From the NCBI GenBank assembly GCA_964530625.1, contig CAZHAK010000006.1, forward strand, positions 79,401 to 143,400: a stretch of 64,000 bases of DNA. Reading direction: 5' to 3'. Positions 38,302-47,119 of this stretch are shown here, in pieces. Origin of the DNA: JABWCQ01 sp964530625. Its GTDB lineage: Bacteria > Electryoneota > RPQS01. Numbering within the stretch: the stretch's first letter is position 1; each line of letters opens with the position of its first letter. The notes beneath the pieces were generated by a model. That model was not told the origin of the DNA and made no database searches. It worked only from the letters and a program-made list of their open reading frames with translations. A program made the position numbers and the translations under genes.

Positions 38302-39651
38302 ATGAAGAGAATTGGATATGTTTTAGTCGCGGCCGTGATGGTCTTGGCGGTCTACGCCTTATCCCTGGCCCAATTAGAATCCAAGAACACTGCCGCAAAA
38401 TACCTGCTGCGCGTCATGGACGGACCGGGAGTCCGCGCTTACTACGGCTCGGCCGTGGAGGGCGCGTATGCTTGGACCGGTGGAAATGCGCTGTTCGCAG
38501 TTTCCTTCACGGGTGAGAATTCCGGCCCTGTCGCAAGGGGAGAGGTACTCTTCTACGATGGCTTGCTGGCCGACACGCCCGCTCTGACCATTCGCGCGAA
38601 AGAGGAAGGCGATCTGTTCGGAAGCTCCATGTCCACCGGAGATTTCAATGGCGACGGCACACCCGACTTAGCGATTGCCGCTGAAGGCGGACAGGGCACC
38701 GGAGCGAAGCCCGCAGGCAAGGTCTATCTCTATTTGGGTGGATCAAGCTTCGGCAGCACCGGTACGGTCGTAACCGCAGGGGAAAGCGGGGATTCCTTCG
38801 GCCGCTCCATGAGCTTGATGCATGATGTCAACGGCGACGAATATGCCGACCTGGTAGTCGGAGCACCCCATTCTGCCAAGAACGGTGCCACGTCTGGCCG
38901 GGTCTATGTCTATTTCGGTAATGCCGAAGGTACGGCCAAAAGCCCCAGCCTTGAGTTTAAGCTCGGCACCCTCAATGACCTGTTTGGCTCGGCGGTCTCC
39001 GCCGGCGATGTTACGGGTGACGGGCAAGCAGACATTGTGATCAGCGCGCCACACTATGGCTCAGAAGCTACTTACAGCGGCGCAGTATATGTTTTTGCTG
39101 GCGGAAAGAGCTTAAGTGCTACGAAGTATACCAAGCTCTTCAAGGGCGAGCTTTCCAGCTTTCAGGACCAATTTGGCTGGTCCACGGCCATTGTGCCGGA
39201 TGTAAACAGCGACGGAGTGGCGGATATTGTTGTAGGCGCGCCTCAGTTTACAAGCGGCGGTAGGCAATTAGGCAAGGTTTACTTATACAATGGCGGAGCC
39301 ACAATGTCTGATGGCCCCTCGGCTACTTTCACAGGATCAGCTGAAGCGGGTCGCTTCGGGGAACGGGTCTATGCCATTGGGGACATAAATAAGGACAATA
39401 AAGGCGATTGGGCTGTACAAGCCTCAAGTGCCAATCAAAGCCGCGGAGTCGTCCATTTCTTCTATGGGGGCTGGGAGAATGATTTCTACCAGTTCTCCGG
39501 TGAAAGCATCGGAGATGCGGCTGGAAACAGTGTGGCGTCCTTCGGCGACTTAGACGGCAATGGCGCGATGGATCTGGCCGTAGGCGCCCGCTGGTGGGAT
39601 CACGAAGACGCCGAAAATATGGGCCGAGTATACCTCCTAAGCATTCAATAG
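38302..39651 (+). CDS. Secreted FG-GAP repeat beta-propeller protein
   Basis: A 449-residue protein with a signal peptide (MKRIGYVLVAAVMVLAV to SLAQ). The rest is about seven integrin-alpha-like FG-GAP blades. Repeats read D-L-F-G-S-S-M-S, then GDFNGDGTPDLAIAA; D-S-F-G-R-S-M-S, then DVNGDEYADLVVGAP; DVTGDGQADIVISAP; DVNSDGVADIVVGAP; DLDGNGAMDLAVGA. The D-x-N/D-x-D-G loops are calcium-binding. It should fold into a single extracellular propeller. No C-terminal sorting domain is visible, so it may stay in the periplasm or leave by another route. Placed after the giant protein and the PorV-like barrel, it may take part in the same surface assembly; that is inference. Confidence 0.9.
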   Translation: MKRIGYVLVAAVMVLAVYALSLAQLESKNTAAKYLLRVMDGPGVRAYYGSAVEGAYAWTGGNALFAVSFTGENSGPVARGEVLFYDGLLADTPALTIRAKEEGDLFGSSMSTGDFNGDGTPDLAIAAEGGQGTGAKPAGKVYLYLGGSSFGSTGTVVTAGESGDSFGRSMSLMHDVNGDEYADLVVGAPHSAKNGATSGRVYVYFGNAEGTAKSPSLEFKLGTLNDLFGSAVSAGDVTGDGQADIVISAPHYGSEATYSGAVYVFAGGKSLSATKYTKLFKGELSSFQDQFGWSTAIVPDVNSDGVADIVVGAPQFTSGGRQLGKVYLYNGGATMSDGPSATFTGSAEAGRFGERVYAIGDINKDNKGDWAVQASSANQSRGVVHFFYGGWENDFYQFSGESIGDAAGNSVASFGDLDGNGAMDLAVGARWWDHEDAENMGRVYLLSIQ

Positions 39652-39713
39652 CGGGTTCCAAATTTGCCGGCGCGCAGGGTCACCCTCGTTGCCGAAATCG
39701 TGTATTTTTCGTG

Positions 39714-39733
39714 GGCGGTCAGAAATGACCGCC
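39714..39733 (+). terminator. Hairpin after the FG-GAP gene
   Basis: A perfect 8-bp stem GGCGGTCA / TGACCGCC around GAAA, 63 bases after the stop codon, followed by TATGTTATTCTT. Moderately terminator-like. Confidence 0.5.
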
Positions 39734-39804
39734 TATGTTATTCTTACACTGATTTACCACATTCTTATTCGTAAATTGCGGTATAACAATTGCGAAACAT
39801 CAAA

Positions 39805-39842
39805 AAGGGGGGTCTATCGAGGGCCCCGTTTTCGTTGCTTTT
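39805..39842 (+). terminator. Possible terminator just ahead of the glycan cluster
   Basis: GGGG / CCCC arms (39807 and 39824) around a GA-rich loop, then GTTTTCGTTGCTTTT. The stem is short. Its presence argues against starting the dehydrogenase gene further upstream. Confidence 0.35.
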
Positions 39843-39900
39843 CAGCCCACTTGTTCGTATATTTAGAGTCACCGATTCCGGGAAGGATAAAAAGAACTTT

Positions 39901-41208
39901 ATGATTCTGAAAGAGTTAAAGAAGAAGGCACAAGACGGTTCACTGCGCGTTGGCGTTGTGGGCCTGGGTTATGTCGGACTTCCGCTCGCCGTCCAGTTTG
40001 CCTTGAAGGGAATCAGTGTCACGGGTATTGACATAACCCAAGACAAAGTAGACCGCATCAATCGCGGCGAAAACTATATACTTGACGTCAACTCAAAGGA
40101 GCTTGCCGATGCGGTCAAAGCCGGCAAACTCAAAGCGACAACTGATTACTCCGTCATTCGGGATTTGGACGCGATTTCAATTTGTGTCCCGACACCGTTG
40201 CGCAAAACCGGCGATCCGGATATCTCTTACATCATCGCGGCGCGTGACGAGATTCTGAAACACGCGCATCCGGGATTGTTGATTGTACTCGAAAGCACGA
40301 CCTATCCCGGCACGACCGATGAACTGATGGTGCCCGCCTTCGAAGAAAAAGGTTTGAAAGTCGGCCAGGATGTGTTCATTGCATTTTCGCCGGAGCGGGT
40401 TGATCCGGGTAACGAAAGTTACGGCACATATAACACTCCCAAAGTCCTTGGCGGCACGACGCCTGAGTGTTTGGACGCCGCGCAAACAGTTTACGGATTA
40501 GTGATTCAAACGCTCGTGCCCGTTTCGAGTACGCAAGCGGCTGAATTGGTCAAACTGCTCGAAAACACATTTCGCTCGATTAATATCGGTTTGGTTAACG
40601 AGCTTGCCATCATGTGCGAGATTCTTGGTGTGGACGTTTGGGAAGTCATCAAAGCCGCATCCACCAAGCCGTTCGGATTCATGCCGTTCTATCCCGGACC
40701 CGGTTTAGGCGGACACTGCATTCCCATAGATCCGATTTACTTGTCGTGGAAACTCAAGACGCTGAAATACCGCGCGCGCTTTATTGAGTTGGCCGACGAC
40801 GTCAACACCAAGATGCCGAATTACGTTACTCAGCGTGTCGCTGACGCTCTGAATGACAAAGGCAAAGCGGTGAAGGGCTCTAAGATTCTGATCATGGGAG
40901 TAGCCTACAAACGCGACATTGATGACTCGCGCGAATCTCCGTCGTTGGATATTATCGAATTGCTGACGAAGCGCGGTGCCACCGTGGACTATCACGATCC
41001 GTATATTCCGCAAGTGGCTACGGCGAACTATCAGCATAAGTCCGTTCCGTTCAACGCGAAGAGTGTCGCCAAGTATGATGCGGCTGTAATCTGTACAGAC
41101 CACAAGTCTATTGACTATTCTGTGCTGGCCGAAAAGTGTGCGCTCGTCTTCGATGCGCGCAACGCGATGGCCGGATTTGGCAAGCGTGACAATGTGGTGA
41201 AGTTGTAG
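39901..41208 (+). CDS. UDP-N-acetylglucosamine 6-dehydrogenase (WbpA/UgdA type)
   Basis: A 435-residue NAD-dependent four-electron dehydrogenase of the UDP-GlcNAc/UDP-ManNAc group. The N-terminal NAD fold has GVVGLGYVGLPLA, the central part SPERVDPGN, the active-site Cys lies in PGPGLGGHCIPIDP, and the UDP-binding C-domain has G-V-A-Y-K-R-D. The HCIPIDP form and SPERVDPG are typical of N-acetyl-sugar dehydrogenases, unlike the glucose type (GGSCFPKD) also present here at 52934. The frame is open upstream to 39790, but that part crosses a hairpin, so ATG 39901 is used. It opens the sugar-nucleotide cluster. In P. gingivalis a homologue starts the pathway to the T9SS anchor sugar. Confidence 0.92.
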   Translation: MILKELKKKAQDGSLRVGVVGLGYVGLPLAVQFALKGISVTGIDITQDKVDRINRGENYILDVNSKELADAVKAGKLKATTDYSVIRDLDAISICVPTPLRKTGDPDISYIIAARDEILKHAHPGLLIVLESTTYPGTTDELMVPAFEEKGLKVGQDVFIAFSPERVDPGNESYGTYNTPKVLGGTTPECLDAAQTVYGLVIQTLVPVSSTQAAELVKLLENTFRSINIGLVNELAIMCEILGVDVWEVIKAASTKPFGFMPFYPGPGLGGHCIPIDPIYLSWKLKTLKYRARFIELADDVNTKMPNYVTQRVADALNDKGKAVKGSKILIMGVAYKRDIDDSRESPSLDIIELLTKRGATVDYHDPYIPQVATANYQHKSVPFNAKSVAKYDAAVICTDHKSIDYSVLAEKCALVFDARNAMAGFGKRDNVVKL

Positions 41209-41211
41209 GCA

Positions 41212-42114
41212 TTGAACTCGCTCGCCGCAATCATTGAATTGCTGCGTCCGTCGCAGTGGTCGAAAAACCTCATCCTCTTCGCGGCGGTGCTCTTTTCGCC
41301 TGCCCGCGTCGTGCTCGAATCTCCGCAAGTTATCGGGCAGGCGCTGCAAGGATTTGTCGCGTTCTGTTTGTTGTCGTCCGCAGTTTATGCCTTGAATGAT
41401 CTGCTCGATCTGAAAGCGGATCGTGAACACCCGAAAAAGAAATCACGGCCGCTTCCGTCCGGACGAGTCTCCGTTGGCATGGCCGCAAGCTTGTCCGTGC
41501 TGCTCGGTACAATCGGAGTTGTCTGGGCGTTTGCGATTGATTATTATTTCGGTCTCGTTGGCGTTGTCTACGTGGCGGTGAATCTGGCCTACTCCCTTGG
41601 GCTTAAGCAAGTGGTTATCCTCGATGTGTTGCTGCTGTCGATGGGATTTGTTCTCAGAGCTGTCGGCGGGGTGGCCGTCATTCGCACGATGTTGCCCGAT
41701 GTCTATTTGTCCTATTGGTTGATTCTCTGTGCTTTCCTGTTGTCACTGTTTCTTGCACTTGCCAAACGGCGGCATGAGATTGCGCTGCTGGGCGACAACG
41801 CCGTCAGCCATCGTGCAAGTTTAGCTGACTACAGTCTGACCTTCATTGATCAAATGCTCTCGGCGCTCGCCGCTGCGACGCTCGTAGCCTACAGCCTTTA
41901 CACTATCTCCGACGACACCGTGGCCCGCTATGGCACACGCGCGCTGTTTTGGACTCTGCCGTTCGTGGTGTATGGTCTGTTCCGTTACCTGTACCTGATC
42001 TACAACAGAGGTGAGGGGGGAGATCCCACCAAACTTCTGCTCAAAGATCGTGCAACCTTAATCAACGTAGCGATGTGGGCAATCACCACCGCCGGTATCG
42101 TCTATCTGACTTGA
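41212..42114 (+). CDS. UbiA-family prenyltransferase, DPPR-synthase-like
   Basis: A 300-residue integral membrane protein with seven to nine helices. It opens L-L-R-P-S-Q-W-S-K-N, has the first Asp-rich motif NDLLDLKADREHPKKKSRPL (about 64-83), and a second region L-A-K-R-R-H-E near 184. These fit decaprenyl-phosphate phosphoribosyltransferases (Rv3806c type), which transfer 5-phosphoribose from PRPP to a polyprenyl phosphate, better than they fit quinone or heme prenyltransferases. The product would be a lipid-linked pentose donor for the glycan. The epimerase partners (DprE1/E2) were not recognised nearby, though several short-chain epimerases are. TTG start 3 bases after the preceding stop. 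Confidence 0.82.
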   Translation: MNSLAAIIELLRPSQWSKNLILFAAVLFSPARVVLESPQVIGQALQGFVAFCLLSSAVYALNDLLDLKADREHPKKKSRPLPSGRVSVGMAASLSVLLGTIGVVWAFAIDYYFGLVGVVYVAVNLAYSLGLKQVVILDVLLLSMGFVLRAVGGVAVIRTMLPDVYLSYWLILCAFLLSLFLALAKRRHEIALLGDNAVSHRASLADYSLTFIDQMLSALAAATLVAYSLYTISDDTVARYGTRALFWTLPFVVYGLFRYLYLIYNRGEGGDPTKLLLKDRATLINVAMWAITTAGIVYLT

Positions 42115-42115
42115 G

Positions 42116-43612
42116 ATGAAGGCCAGTATTTTGAAACGATTACTTTCAGCCAGTCTATCTATTCTTCTGTCTTTGGTCGTCTCGTCCTGTAAACAGACCG
42201 ACGATCAAAAGAGTGGTGTGGTGGCCAGAATTATCGCGCAAGACGGCAATGTTAGCGGCGCTGTCGCCAAGTTGTATTTAGCGCCTGACGTTACTGCGGA
42301 TGCTTCGGTGTGGTCCGTTACCAGCAGGCAAACCCAAGTCGGATTCAGGTACAATGTCGCGGTCGCCTTCGATCACAGAATGGCCAATCCCGTCTTGACC
42401 GATACCGCCAATGCTGATGGCGAGATTCAATTTGAAAACGTTGTCGCTGGCAACTATGTGATCGTCGCGGAAAAACCGGGTCACGGCTGGTCAGTCCCGC
42501 GCGAAGTGAGCACGACTGGTGGAGATATTGACTTGGGTGAGTTAAGACTGCCCAATGTAATCACCTATGGTGAGTTTGATTATTTTATTGAAGAGAATAC
42601 GACTTGGAGATCTGGGGATCACCACGTCATCTACAATAATTTGAATGTTGAGCCGGGTGTGACGTTGACAATTGAGCCGGGAGCCGTTGTACTTCTGCGC
42701 GGCAACAAATCTTTGAAGATTGAAGGCAATTTGATTTGCCGGGGCACTCCCGACAACTTCATCCGCTTCGCAGCCGCGGATGTGATCAATCGCGACCCGG
42801 ACGAATGGCAAGCGTTGAAACTCGAAAACCCCGATGACATACCGGACATTGCTTACGTGTCTTTCCGGGATGGATCCACCGCTCTCGATCTCGAAACCAG
42901 TGGCGGCGTGGTCGAGTACTGCTATTTCTTCCGGTTTTCCGGTGAAGGAGTCTTGGCACGATTCGGCCCGCCGATCGTTAGACGCTGTGTTTTCAGCCGG
43001 GTTGGAAACGGCATTCGCAACGCGGCGTCAACGGGGATTCTATGCGAGAACAATGTCTTTCAAACCTGCGATCCCTTCGCCATCACCCTCTACAATACCA
43101 CCGATGGCGAAGTGTATTGCAACTGGTTTCGTGACTGCGGCGGCTCGGATACGAGCGGCAGCGGCACGCGTGGTGTGATAAAGCTCGACCTCGTTAGACG
43201 CACCGAGTTTCACAACAACTTTTTTGAAACGTCCTGGTTTGCCTTCCAAGTTGGATCACACGTGGATTCGACTACCGAAATTCATCACAACGAATTCACG
43301 CGCATGAATACCGTCGTAAATATCGGAGTTACGGAAGATCAGCGCGGGCCGTCCAATCCCAAACTGAACTATAACTGCTTTTCGACAATTGATCGGTTCA
43401 TTCTGGATATCAATTGCAATCAGCATAACTATCGCAACGTGGATGCAACGAACAATTGGTGGGGAACGACAAGTCTCAACCAGATTCATGAGCGTTATAT
43501 TCATGACCGGCAGGACGACGGCACGTGTCCGCTCGCGGAAATCTCTCCGATCATGACGTCATGTAACGAAATCCAGCAGCAAACGGGCGTCCGTGCGGGA
43601 ATCTGTCAATAA
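42116..43612 (+). CDS. Right-handed beta-helix lipoprotein
   Basis: 498 residues with a lipoprotein signal (MKASILKRLLSASLS, then L-V-V-S-S-C, Cys25). Residues about 35-140 look like a carboxypeptidase-regulatory-like beta-sandwich (DADG-type turn A-N-A-D-G-E-I-Q-F, then V-V-A-G-N-Y-V-I-V-A-E-K-P-G). The rest is a parallel beta-helix: NVEPGVTLTIEPGAVV is a standard helix opener, followed by coils with repeated H-N-N and N-N-x-F turns and a late NNWWG, also common in these folds. Such helices bind or cleave polysaccharides (lyases, epimerases) or act as scaffolds. No catalytic site can be assigned. It starts one base after the UbiA gene, so it is expressed with the glycan genes. Confidence 0.85.
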   Translation: MKASILKRLLSASLSILLSLVVSSCKQTDDQKSGVVARIIAQDGNVSGAVAKLYLAPDVTADASVWSVTSRQTQVGFRYNVAVAFDHRMANPVLTDTANADGEIQFENVVAGNYVIVAEKPGHGWSVPREVSTTGGDIDLGELRLPNVITYGEFDYFIEENTTWRSGDHHVIYNNLNVEPGVTLTIEPGAVVLLRGNKSLKIEGNLICRGTPDNFIRFAAADVINRDPDEWQALKLENPDDIPDIAYVSFRDGSTALDLETSGGVVEYCYFFRFSGEGVLARFGPPIVRRCVFSRVGNGIRNAASTGILCENNVFQTCDPFAITLYNTTDGEVYCNWFRDCGGSDTSGSGTRGVIKLDLVRRTEFHNNFFETSWFAFQVGSHVDSTTEIHHNEFTRMNTVVNIGVTEDQRGPSNPKLNYNCFSTIDRFILDINCNQHNYRNVDATNNWWGTTSLNQIHERYIHDRQDDGTCPLAEISPIMTSCNEIQQQTGVRAGICQ

Positions 43613-43615
43613 GTT

Positions 43616-45022
43616 TTGCAATACGTCGGTAAAGACATCGTCACTCGCGGCGCGCTGCTGCATCTGAATCGCGACATCGCGTGGAAAAAGCTGCGCTCGC
43701 GTGCCAAACAAGGCATCCGCAAGGCGCAGAACGCGGGTATTCGCGTAGTCGAGAGTCGTGATCTGACCTTGATGGCGAAGCTCTGGTATGATCCAGAGAC
43801 TCTGACCACCTCGCTTGAGCAAGAGCAAAAGCTCTATCTTGCTTACGTCGGTGAAGAACTCGTCGGTGGTATCATCGTCACACCCGTTACGCCGAATACT
43901 CTCTTCTATCATTACGGCGGCACAAACGAACTCGGCCGTGAAATCGAGGCCAATTCTTATCTCTTCTGGCATGTGGTCGGAGAATTTAACGACAGCGACT
44001 TTGAGTTCCTTGACGTCGGTGTGAGTTTTCGCAACGAACTCCAGCACTATTTTCAAAAATACTGCACACAGTCTTATCCGATTCTGTTTCGTTCGCCGCC
44101 CGATGAAGCAAAGCCGCGCATTCGACTGGAGCCTTTCGGAGGCGACGATCTTGACGCTCCGGAAGAGCAGGTGATCGCTATCAACACCGAGCTTGCGGAA
44201 TTCTTTGATGCCGAGTTTACCTACATGCCGTCCTGGACTTTCGCGCTGCAATCTGCGATTCGCGCTGCGAATGTCCAGAAGGGCCGCACGATAGGAGTCT
44301 GGTGCTCACTTGGTGAACACTCGTATGTCGATCACTTGCGCGAGTTGTTCGGCGATCAATGGACGTTTGTCGCAAGACCGGATACCTGCGATGCGCGTAT
44401 CGCTTCTCATCGCTGGGGTTACGTGTGCCGCGAAACTGAACAGCTCAGCCTGTTGAGTGAACCGTTGATTGAAGATTGCCGCGATCTTCTTTTGACAGCG
44501 AATGATAAGTCTCTTTGCGGTAGTCTTGGAAAATATTCCGTGTTCGATTTTTCCCGATGGCTCTCGCTGCCTTTTGGAGCAGTGCTGGTGGGCGAGTATT
44601 TTTCGGACAAAGTAGTCTGGGATAAATTTCATTGCCTAGACGTGACTAAACGCAATCGTGTCCGCGAGGGATTGCAGATTCACTGGCGCAAGCGAAGCAG
44701 TAATCTTGCCGGTCGCGTGATGAATATAGAGTCACTCGCCGCGTTGTTTGACTTGACAGGCATGCATGGCAGTCTCCTTGATCAAGCCGCGCCGCTGTGT
44801 TACGTGTTCCGCTCACAAGAGCCCTACACCGTGCGTGCGATTCATGATCGCCTGCTGACCTTCGGAGTGACTTCGGAATTTGATGAACAAGAGGCGCTGC
44901 TTGCATTGCCCTGCCACCCTCGCTTAGGCCGAGGTCAACTCGACTACATGTTCGCGGCGATTCGCGGCATGATCAATCCTTGCTACACCTACGTCCGGCC
45001 TGATCCGGCAAAGATTTCTTAG
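43616..45022 (+). CDS. Fusion of a FemAB/GNAT-like domain and a degenerate DegT-type aminotransferase
   Basis: 468 residues from a TTG three bases after the beta-helix gene. Residues 1-145 match the second half of FemAB/GNAT acyltransferases (LLHLNRDIAWKKLRSRAKQ, GIRKAQNAGI, LYLAYVGEELVGGII, FYHYGGTNE); the usual first 80-100 residues are absent. Residues about 180-460 follow the DegT/DnrJ/EryC1 aminotransferase outline (MPSWTFALQSAIRA, LCGSLGKYSVFDFSRWLSLP, and the end LPCHPRLGRGQLDYMFAAIR). At the PLP-lysine position the sequence reads DFSRWLSLP, so the Schiff-base lysine seems lost. The second half is then a non-catalytic binding or structural domain, as in some sugar-modifying complexes. 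A role in acylating an amino sugar is a guess from context. Confidence 0.72.
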   Translation: MQYVGKDIVTRGALLHLNRDIAWKKLRSRAKQGIRKAQNAGIRVVESRDLTLMAKLWYDPETLTTSLEQEQKLYLAYVGEELVGGIIVTPVTPNTLFYHYGGTNELGREIEANSYLFWHVVGEFNDSDFEFLDVGVSFRNELQHYFQKYCTQSYPILFRSPPDEAKPRIRLEPFGGDDLDAPEEQVIAINTELAEFFDAEFTYMPSWTFALQSAIRAANVQKGRTIGVWCSLGEHSYVDHLRELFGDQWTFVARPDTCDARIASHRWGYVCRETEQLSLLSEPLIEDCRDLLLTANDKSLCGSLGKYSVFDFSRWLSLPFGAVLVGEYFSDKVVWDKFHCLDVTKRNRVREGLQIHWRKRSSNLAGRVMNIESLAALFDLTGMHGSLLDQAAPLCYVFRSQEPYTVRAIHDRLLTFGVTSEFDEQEALLALPCHPRLGRGQLDYMFAAIRGMINPCYTYVRPDPAKIS

Positions 45023-45024
45023 AT

Positions 45025-45972
45025 ATGTCCTCTCGTTACCTCGTCACCGGCGGCGCTGGCTTCATCGGCTCAAGTATCGTGGAAGAATTGCTCAAGCGAG
45101 GTCAGCGTGTGCGTGTGTTCGATAATCTCTCTACGGGCAAATGGGAGAATCTCAAGCCCTTCATGTCCGACATCGAGTTTGTCGAAAGTGATTTGCGTGA
45201 CGAAGCCGCGATCCGCAAGGCAACGCAAGGCTGCGAGTACGTGCTGCATCAAGGCGCGCTGGGAAGTGTCCCGAGATCTATTGAAGATCCTGTGACGACA
45301 AATGAAGTTAACATTCGCGGAACTTTGAACGCGCTAATGGCGGCACGCGATGCGGGCGTCAAGAGATTCGTCGCCGCGTCAAGTTCATCCGTGTACGGTA
45401 ACACTCCGGTTTTGCCCAAAGTGGAAACAATGACGATGCTGCCGCGTTCACCGTATGCCGTTAGTAAACTTGCGACGGAAAAATATTGTCAGGCGTTTCA
45501 CGCAGTCTATGGTTTGGAAACTATCGCCCTGCGCTATTTTAATATTTTCGGGCCGCGTCAGGATCCCGAGTCGCAGTACGCCGCGGTCGTTCCGCTCTTC
45601 ATCACTCGCGCGATGCGAGGTGTGCCACCCATCGTGCATGGAGACGGATTACAGTCCCGTGACTTTACGTTTATCGACAATGCGGTCAGCGCGAATTTGC
45701 TCGCGTGCGATGCTCCGGCAGAGAAAGTCGCGGGTGAGTTTTTTAACGTCGCTTGTGGTTCCCGTTATTCCTTGCTCGACATCCTGAAAGTGATCTCGGA
45801 TGCGATGGGTATGAGTATTTCTCCGCAACATGAGCTAACGCGCGCGGGAGACGTCCGCGATTCGTTGGCAGACATCAACAAAATACAATTGGCCATGGAC
45901 TACAAGGTGCTGGTTCCCATGGAAGACGGATTACGCCGCACCGTTGAATATTTTACTCGAGTATCAGCATGA
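45025..45972 (+). CDS. UDP-sugar epimerase of the extended SDR family (WbpP/GalE-like)
   Basis: A 315-residue NAD-dependent epimerase/dehydratase. The NAD-binding motif GGAGFIGSS is at residues 8-16, the catalytic Ser/Tyr/Lys are in A-A-S-S-S-S-V-Y-G and Y-A-V-S-K, and the substrate segment is RYFNIFGPRQDPES. HGDGLQSRDFTF before the last third is typical of WbpP-type UDP-GlcNAc/UDP-GlcNAcA 4-epimerases. UDP-glucose 4-epimerase is the alternative. It lies between the FemAB-like fusion and the aminotransferase, with 2-base spacing and 4-base overlap, so it acts in the same nucleotide-sugar pathway. Confidence 0.87.
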   Translation: MSSRYLVTGGAGFIGSSIVEELLKRGQRVRVFDNLSTGKWENLKPFMSDIEFVESDLRDEAAIRKATQGCEYVLHQGALGSVPRSIEDPVTTNEVNIRGTLNALMAARDAGVKRFVAASSSSVYGNTPVLPKVETMTMLPRSPYAVSKLATEKYCQAFHAVYGLETIALRYFNIFGPRQDPESQYAAVVPLFITRAMRGVPPIVHGDGLQSRDFTFIDNAVSANLLACDAPAEKVAGEFFNVACGSRYSLLDILKVISDAMGMSISPQHELTRAGDVRDSLADINKIQLAMDYKVLVPMEDGLRRTVEYFTRVSA

Positions 45973-47081
45973 GCGTCGGAATGTTGAATCTGCAAGAACA
46001 GTTTAAGCAGATACGTGACGAGGTCCTTCAAGAAGTGACCGATATTTTTGATACACAAAGTTTCATCTTGGGCAAGCGCGTAAAGGCATTTGAAGAAGCT
46101 ATGGCCAAGCTGTCGGGTATGAAACACGGAATCGGAGTTTCATCCGGCACGGACGCATTGTTGCTCTCCGTGATGGCGCTGAAACCAAAGGCCGGTGATG
46201 AGATCATCACGACACCCTACACATTTTTTGCGACGGTCAGTTCAATCGTCCGGGCCGGGGCAAAACCTGTATTCGTTGACGTGGACGAAGCGACGTTTAA
46301 CGCGCGTGCAGACCTTCTGGAGTCAGTGATCACTGATAAAACCCGCGCCTTGATGCCTGTGCACCTGTTCGGCCAAATGGTTGATCCGGTCGCGTGGATG
46401 GCCGTGGCAAAGAAGTATAATCTGCGAATCATTGAAGATGCAGCTCAAGCCATCGGCGCGAAATTCGGGGATACCATGGCGGGCGGATTCGGTGACTTGA
46501 GCTGCTTCTCGTTTTATCCAACCAAAAACCTCGGCGGCGCAGGAGACGGCGGCATGGTCTTGGCCAATGACGATGATCTTGCTCATGACGTGCGCATCAA
46601 TCGTGTGCACGGTGGCAAGGATCGCTATTTTCACGATCAAATCGGAATTTGCGGCAGACTCGATGAATTGCAAGCTGCTGTACTGCTTGTTAAATTGAAG
46701 CATCTCACCGTTTGGAATGACCGCCGCCGCGAACTTGCCGAAATGTACAACGAGGGACTTCAAGATACACCCGTGATCTGTCCGATTGAAGTGCCCGGCG
46801 CGTGGCATACCTACCATCAATACTGTCTGCGCGCGCCTCGGCGCGATGCATTGATGGAGCACCTGAAGTCAAAAAGTATCGGCAACATGATTTACTACCC
46901 GGTACCCTTGCATTTGCAAAAGTGTTTTGAGTTCTTAGGTTATCGCGAAGGCGACTTCCCTGTGGCTGAAAGATTGGCCAAGGAGTCCGTAGCGTTACCG
47001 ATGTCTGCCGAGTTAACCTACGGCGAAGTCACCGCCGTTTGCGACGCGGTTCGCGAATTCTATGGCAACAGCGGAGCCTGA
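45969..47081 (+). CDS. DegT/DnrJ/EryC1-family sugar aminotransferase (WbpE-like)
   Basis: A 370-residue PLP enzyme that aminates keto-sugar nucleotides. The start GMLNLQEQFKQIRDEVLQEV, G-V-S-S-G-T-D-A-L, IEDAAQAIGA, and the PLP lysine in S-F-Y-P-T-K-N-L-G-G-A-G-D-G-G-M are all intact, unlike the preceding fusion protein. The closest known role is WbpE, the 3-aminotransferase in the UDP-2,3-diacetamido-uronic acid pathway, which begins with a WbpA-type dehydrogenase as found at 39901. The WbpB oxidase and WbpD acetyltransferase of that pathway were not recognised here. It overlaps the epimerase stop by 4 bases. Confidence 0.9.
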   Translation: MSVGMLNLQEQFKQIRDEVLQEVTDIFDTQSFILGKRVKAFEEAMAKLSGMKHGIGVSSGTDALLLSVMALKPKAGDEIITTPYTFFATVSSIVRAGAKPVFVDVDEATFNARADLLESVITDKTRALMPVHLFGQMVDPVAWMAVAKKYNLRIIEDAAQAIGAKFGDTMAGGFGDLSCFSFYPTKNLGGAGDGGMVLANDDDLAHDVRINRVHGGKDRYFHDQIGICGRLDELQAAVLLVKLKHLTVWNDRRRELAEMYNEGLQDTPVICPIEVPGAWHTYHQYCLRAPRRDALMEHLKSKSIGNMIYYPVPLHLQKCFEFLGYREGDFPVAERLAKESVALPMSAELTYGEVTAVCDAVREFYGNSGA

Positions 47082-47119
47082 TGGCTCTCATGAATAGATA
47101 TTGATTGTGTGAACAAGAT

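Noticed and set aside
39790..39900. Upstream extension of the UDP-GlcNAc dehydrogenase
   Set aside because: It crosses a terminator-like hairpin, and ATG 39901 begins the usual family N-terminus.
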